NCBI GenBank assembly: GCA_021770785.1
Contig: JAETQH010000001.1
Location: 62,001-126,000 of the forward strand
Length of the DNA stretch: 64,000 nucleotides
Direction of reading: 5' to 3'
Source: Lachnospiraceae bacterium
Lineage (GTDB): Bacteria; Bacillota; Clostridia; Lachnospirales; Lachnospiraceae
Below, piece by piece: positions 60,197 to 64,000 of this stretch. The notes below the pieces were generated by a model that made no database searches, had not been told where the DNA came from, and saw only the letters and a program-made list of their open reading frames with translations. Made by a program: the position numbers and the translations under genes. The stretch's first letter is position 1. The number at the start of each line of letters is the position of its first letter.

Positions 60197-61108
60197 TTAT
60201 CTGCCTGCCCGCAGCTTTTCCGCCGCAGCCTCGTCCATAAGAAGCACCTCCGCCTCCGCCTTTCTGCTGCTACCGTCCTCAGCCGTCACTAATTTCTGTG
60301 ACACCACCGCCTTTACATGCCGGGCAAGCTGTGCCTTTACCTGCTGCTTCCGCTGGGGCCAAAACATCTCTGCCAAAGCCTCCATTGCCTCCGCAGCCCC
60401 CGGAATATGGTATCCGGCAAATACCAGATGTCCCGTTTCCACCGCATGGAGCGCCGCCGAAACCGTCTCCTGATCCCGCAGCTCTCCCACCAGAAGAACC
60501 TCTGCATCCTCCCGCAAGGCGCTATGGACCGCCTCCGCAAAACCTGTCACGTCCACGCCAACCTCCCGCTGCTCTATGATGCAGTTTTTATTTTTATAGA
60601 GATATTCCACCGGCTCTTCGACGGTAATGATATGAAGTTTCTCCCGGCGGTTGATTTCTTCCACACATGCCGCTAAGGTAGTGGTTCTTCCGCTGCCCGA
60701 CGCCCCGGTTACCACCACAAGCCCCTGGGGCAGCTCCGTGAGGGCTTTCACCGCAGGCGGCAGCTGCAATTCCTCTAAGGTTGGAACCTGTGCATGCAGC
60801 AGCCTTATGGCAATGGCGGTATGTCGCTGTTGGTGATAAATATGGACACGGTTTCTTGTCCCGTCCGCCGCCTCATAGCATACGTCAATATCCGTCAGCT
60901 TCCTGTCCCCCGAAAGCTTCACATTCTCTTTTTGCAGGGCTTCTAGCACAATCTCTTCCAATACGACATCGTCCATATTGCCATAGCCGCTTATCTTTAC
61001 CAGTCTGCCGTTACACCGCACCACCGGCTCCATCCCATAGGTCAGATGAATATCGGAACAGCCATGCTCCCTGCCGTATCCGATAAGCTCGTCCATTCTT
61101 CCCATCAT
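60197..61108 (-). CDS. PilT-like type IV pilus ATPase with altered Walker A
   Basis: A 303-residue GspE/PilT-superfamily protein. The N-terminal part (GCSDIHLTYGMEPVVRCNGR) and the Walker B/His region (IIEQREVGVDVTGFAEAVHS, EVLLVGELRDQETVSAALHA, TGHLVFAGYH) follow PilT closely. The Walker A loop reads TGASGSGRTTTL: the lysine that binds the ATP phosphates is Arg, coded by AGA (normal AAA or AAG). The Asp/Glu box is EEPVEYL instead of EDP. It is somewhat shorter than PilT (about 345). No other pilus gene is nearby. ATG at 61108 overlaps the previous stop as ATGA; 61105 is also possible. It may be a regulatory or weakly active ATPase. Confidence 0.87.
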   Translation of the reverse strand: MMGRMDELIGYGREHGCSDIHLTYGMEPVVRCNGRLVKISGYGNMDDVVLEEIVLEALQKENVKLSGDRKLTDIDVCYEAADGTRNRVHIYHQQRHTAIAIRLLHAQVPTLEELQLPPAVKALTELPQGLVVVTGASGSGRTTTLAACVEEINRREKLHIITVEEPVEYLYKNKNCIIEQREVGVDVTGFAEAVHSALREDAEVLLVGELRDQETVSAALHAVETGHLVFAGYHIPGAAEAMEALAEMFWPQRKQQVKAQLARHVKAVVSQKLVTAEDGSSRKAEAEVLLMDEAAAEKLRAGR

Positions 61109-62286
61109 TTTCTCCTCTTTTCTTTCTCCAATATCCACCGTTCTAAGGTTTCTGCCCGCTGTTTCCAGGTGTGTTTTTCTAGTACCTTCTTCTCACCTTT
61201 TGCCACAAGTTCTTGCAATTGTTCATTTTTTTGCAATAATTCCGTCACTTTTCCCGGAAGCTCTTCTAAGTGCTGCAAGTCATAATAAGAAACGCCCTCA
61301 CCCTCTTTTAATTCCCCGCAAAGATATTTGCTGGTATCCGAAAGGCAAAAAGCTCCGTTTAAAATCGAATTAAACACCCGGTCATGGGCGCCGTCTTTAA
61401 ACCAGGGCATTACATTGATGGATAATTTTGCTTTTCCTAATTCTTTCAGGCAGGTTTCCGAATCTGTCTGGGGATGAATATGGAGATTTTCCTTTCCCCC
61501 ACATTCTAACTCTTCCCAGCCCTTTCCGATGACATCCACGGAAATTCCTGCCTCTGCCAGCGTTTTTACCACCTCGCCCCGGAAATAATTCCGGACATAT
61601 AAATCAATAAAAATCATACGGTGGAACACCAGCCGTAAATCATCAAATGCCACCTTTCCCAGCTCCCGCTCACAGTGCCTTTTCGCCACCGCCTCTACGG
61701 TCTGCTCCGGCTTTTTTATCAGCTCCTGTATGATTCCACGGTAAAACTTGGCATATTCCTCATTAATTCCATTGATATAAGGCTCACAGAAAGAGGGCGG
61801 CGTATAATTCCCCGTCAGAAGCACCTCCGTGGTGCGCTCCCCCTCCGTCTGCCCGGTATGCTTCGTTCCTGCCAACGGCAGAAACCCAAGACTTTCATAC
61901 TCCGGATAATAGGTTTTAAAGTACTCTTCCTGCAGCCGGTCGATACTGATATGATAATACCTCTTTGGTAAATCCCGCAGCCGGTCGTGATAATAATAGG
62001 GATGGTCCGCCGCAATGTTATAGCAGGGAATCCGGTACTCGTCCCAGACATATCCCTCCCTCTCACGGTAGACCCCCGGCTCCTTCTCTAACCCCTGAAA
62101 ATTAAAGGTTATCATCACCGTATTGCCTGTCCTGATAAATTTCCGCAGCCGCCTGCCGTCCCTTTTTTCACTTTTTAAATCATAAAAGAATACGGCATAT
62201 CCCTTTTTTTCAAATTCCTTCGCCATCTCCTTTGAAAAATAGGTAAGGGTCTCCACCCCACCGGAAAACATTACGATTCTTTTCAT
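61105..62286 (-). CDS. CgeB-like glycosyltransferase (GT4-type fold)
   Basis: A 393-residue glycosyltransferase-like protein. The N-terminal Rossmann-like half starts MKRIVMFSGGVETLTYFSKE. The C-terminal half carries CLKELGKAKLSINVMPWFKD and HDRVFNSILNGAFCLSDTSK, the pattern of the Glyco_trans_1_2/CgeB group, ending in a basic helical tail. CgeB-like proteins glycosylate spore coat or surface structures. It is placed between the PilT-like gene (4-nt overlap) and the MacB-type permease (19 nt). The acceptor is not known, but a surface protein such as a pilin is possible. Confidence 0.82.
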   Translation of the reverse strand: MKRIVMFSGGVETLTYFSKEMAKEFEKKGYAVFFYDLKSEKRDGRRLRKFIRTGNTVMITFNFQGLEKEPGVYREREGYVWDEYRIPCYNIAADHPYYYHDRLRDLPKRYYHISIDRLQEEYFKTYYPEYESLGFLPLAGTKHTGQTEGERTTEVLLTGNYTPPSFCEPYINGINEEYAKFYRGIIQELIKKPEQTVEAVAKRHCERELGKVAFDDLRLVFHRMIFIDLYVRNYFRGEVVKTLAEAGISVDVIGKGWEELECGGKENLHIHPQTDSETCLKELGKAKLSINVMPWFKDGAHDRVFNSILNGAFCLSDTSKYLCGELKEGEGVSYYDLQHLEELPGKVTELLQKNEQLQELVAKGEKKVLEKHTWKQRAETLERWILEKEKRRK

Positions 62287-62305
62287 TTAAAACTTTCCTC
62301 TTCTA

Positions 62306-63559
62306 TTACTCATGCCGCAGCGCGTCAATCGGATTTAAGTTTGCCGCCTTATAGGACGGGAAAACTCCAAACACAATTCCAATCGCCATGGAAAATATCA
62401 CGGAGCCCACTGCCGCCGGAATGCTGATTGCCACCGGCATCTCAGTGACATAGGAAATAACCTCCGCTAAAATAATTCCCACAATAACGCCGAACACGCC
62501 TCCTAAGCTGGTGAGCACCGCCGCCTCCGTTAAAAACTGCCATAAAATTTTCCCTTTTCTGGCGCCGATTGCCTTCTTCAGTCCGATTTCCTGAGTACGC
62601 TCCGTCACGGACACCAGCATGATATTCATAACGCCGATACCGCCTACAATCAGGGAGATTCCTGCAATCCAGATTAGCATCGTGTTGGTGGAGCTGCTGA
62701 GCTCCTGTATCTGCTGTGCCTGCTCTAATAGGTCCTTTGCCTTGTATTTAATGGTTTCGTCCTTCGGTGACAGGTAGCCATTTAAAATATCGGCGCAGGC
62801 TTTCCCCGCAGCAGTCATATTATCCGTACTGTCCACCGCAATCACCACGTTCTGGGGCTCGTCATACTGGTAAATGATAGGCCATGTGGTATTGGGAATA
62901 TAAATAGAGCCTGCACTCTCCTGGGCATAGGTATAATAATCGTCGATGGAATTGATGACCGGCTCAAAGGTTTTCGCTTTCGTCACAATTCCAATGACCG
63001 TATAGGGTTCTTTCTGGATTTCGATGGTCTTTCCCACCGCATCCTCTCCCTGAAACAGCGCTTCCTCTGAATTTGCATCTAAGATTGCCACCTTCCGGTA
63101 TTTGGTAAAATCTTCCTCTGTAAAGCCCCGTCCCTCTCTCATAATATAATTACAGGTGTCAAAATAGCTGATGTCAATGCCCTTGACATAACCGCCGGAA
63201 AAAGGCGTATTCAGATAATAAATACCGCCGTAATCCTGCCTGCTCAGATAGCAGGAAGCGTTCTGCACATGATCGATATCGCGGATATCCTCTAACACAG
63301 AGTCCGCCACTAAGGGCACTCCCGCAGGAATCCCGTTGTAGCCCATCTCATATTCCCACTCTCCCTGATACAAAGACACCTCCACCGTATTGTCGCCGGA
63401 GCCAATAAGATTTTCCTTAATCTGCTCATTGGTGCCCTTGATGGTGGAAACAATAGCAATAATCGCCGCAATACCGATAATAATTCCAAGCATTGTCAGG
63501 AAAGAACGCATCTTATGAGACCAAATGCCCTGAAAAGATAATCTTATATTCTCAAACAT
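62306..63559 (-). CDS. MacB-type ABC transporter permease (FtsX family)
   Basis: A 417-residue permease with one N-terminal span, a large outside domain (about residues 45-275) and three C-terminal spans. It starts SFQGIWSHKMRSFLTMLGII and ends PSYKAANLNPIDALRHE, both diagnostic. GVMNIMLVSVTERTQEIGLK is the family signature in the second span's loop. It has no ATPase domain; the partner ATPase must be upstream, beyond the HlyD-like gene. Tripartite MacAB-like systems of Gram-positives export peptides or lipids, or act in envelope stress. Confidence 0.93.
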   Translation of the reverse strand: MFENIRLSFQGIWSHKMRSFLTMLGIIIGIAAIIAIVSTIKGTNEQIKENLIGSGDNTVEVSLYQGEWEYEMGYNGIPAGVPLVADSVLEDIRDIDHVQNASCYLSRQDYGGIYYLNTPFSGGYVKGIDISYFDTCNYIMREGRGFTEEDFTKYRKVAILDANSEEALFQGEDAVGKTIEIQKEPYTVIGIVTKAKTFEPVINSIDDYYTYAQESAGSIYIPNTTWPIIYQYDEPQNVVIAVDSTDNMTAAGKACADILNGYLSPKDETIKYKAKDLLEQAQQIQELSSSTNTMLIWIAGISLIVGGIGVMNIMLVSVTERTQEIGLKKAIGARKGKILWQFLTEAAVLTSLGGVFGVIVGIILAEVISYVTEMPVAISIPAAVGSVIFSMAIGIVFGVFPSYKAANLNPIDALRHE

Positions 63560-63570
63560 GTTGTTCCTCC

Positions 63571-64000
63571 CTAATAAAACATATCTTCTTGATCTGAAAC
63601 CAGCGTACCTTCTACCGCCGCTTTTCCATAAGGGAAAGCAATTCTGTCTGTCTCTGACAACCCGGACTTTATCTCCACAGCAGAGCCGTAAATGGTTTTT
63701 CCTGTGATGACGTACTGTTTTTTCAGACGGTCATTTTCATCTGCAATCATAACATAAGACTGCCCGTTCTCCTGCCGCACATAAGCTTTTTCAATATAAA
63801 GCCCGCCGCTCTCGGAGGTATTCGTCTGGATGGAAAGGTCCACATATTCCCCGTTTTTCAGGGAAGAACTGTCCTCTATATAGGCTGTATACTCATAATA
63901 AGACACATTGGGGTTCCCGTCTCCCATGGAATTACCGCTGACAGGATAATCGGAAATCCCGGTAATGGTGGCCTGAAAGGTATTCCCGGTCTCCCAGGAA
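63571..64000 (-). CDS. HlyD/MacA-like adaptor protein, 5' end cut by window edge
   Basis: The C-terminal 142 residues of a membrane-fusion-protein-type adaptor, open to the right edge. The visible part has the beta-barrel strand GNTFQATITGISDYPVSGNS, then YYEYTAYIEDSSSLKNGEYVD and a final domain with AVEIKSGLSETDRIAFPYGK, which matches the MacA/HlyD_D23 membrane-proximal region. It ends 11 nt before the permease start, so the two form one operon. N-terminus, anchor and coiled coil are outside the window. Confidence 0.88.
   Translation of the reverse strand, partial: SWETGNTFQATITGISDYPVSGNSMGDGNPNVSYYEYTAYIEDSSSLKNGEYVDLSIQTNTSESGGLYIEKAYVRQENGQSYVMIADENDRLKKQYVITGKTIYGSAVEIKSGLSETDRIAFPYGKAAVEGTLVSDQEDMFY

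Noticed and set aside
1-64000. tRNA and rRNA genes
   Set aside because: No cloverleaf with TTCRA-type T-loop or rRNA core sequence was noticed on either strand. A tRNAscan-SE run would settle it.

Overview
The window looks like a chromosomal segment of a gut-type Firmicute, most probably a Lachnospiraceae (Clostridia). The grounds are strong AGGAGG ribosome-binding sites, a glmS ribozyme, a T-box leader on serS, and the mix of DUF3048, DUF1002, InlB-repeat, GtrA and AAA-ATPase_like/PD-(D/E)XK families. I see no tRNA or rRNA gene, CRISPR array, prophage or intact insertion sequence.

Region 1 (1-3.1 kb): a leftward operon of a small membrane protein, an XRE regulator and a GNAT acetyltransferase cut by the left edge, then a secreted papain-like (C39-type) cysteine protease and a cytosolic cyclophilin.

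Region 2 (3.2-29.4 kb): a large surface-glycan locus. A leftward run starting at gmd (13114) makes GDP-L-fucose (gmd, fcl, manC), carries an ATP-grasp ligase overlapping a DapDC-like PLP enzyme, then a GtrB/GtrA/GtrII side-branch glycosylation trio and an acyltransferase. An AraC regulator is divergent to it. A second leftward run has a PglK-like ABC flippase, a fucosyltransferase-fold enzyme, a WecG/TagA (GT26) enzyme and two acyltransferases. A third (28174 to 21932) has a sugar aminotransferase, a GT11 alpha-1,2-fucosyltransferase, an MBOAT/SGNH O-acylation pair and another fucosyltransferase-like protein. Short rightward units add an acyltransferase, a hexapeptide acetyltransferase and a GT-D-like glycosyltransferase with a structured leader. 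Together they suggest a fucosylated, heavily acylated glycan exported by an ABC flippase. No Wzy polymerase or initiating phosphoglycosyltransferase was recognised.

Region 3 (29.4-46.5 kb): secreted and surface proteins. These are a DUF3048 lipoprotein, two paralogous transglutaminase-like proteins with C-terminal InlB-type repeats, a 1685-residue fibronectin-III protein, a GT2 overlapping an AAA-ATPase/PD-(D/E)XK protein, a secreted DUF1002 protein, a MITE-like hairpin and a lysophospholipase-like hydrolase.

Region 4 (46.5-64 kb): mostly housekeeping genes. These are a soluble MCP-like protein, recJ, truA, a SpoIID-like/peptidoglycan-binding protein, glmS with its ribozyme, an orphan sugar-binding lipoprotein, ilvE, a flavin reductase, a cytoplasmic alpha-amylase, serS with its T-box, a PilT-like ATPase with an altered Walker A, a CgeB-like glycosyltransferase, and a MacB-type permease with its HlyD partner cut by the right edge. 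Nearly everything is on the minus strand.
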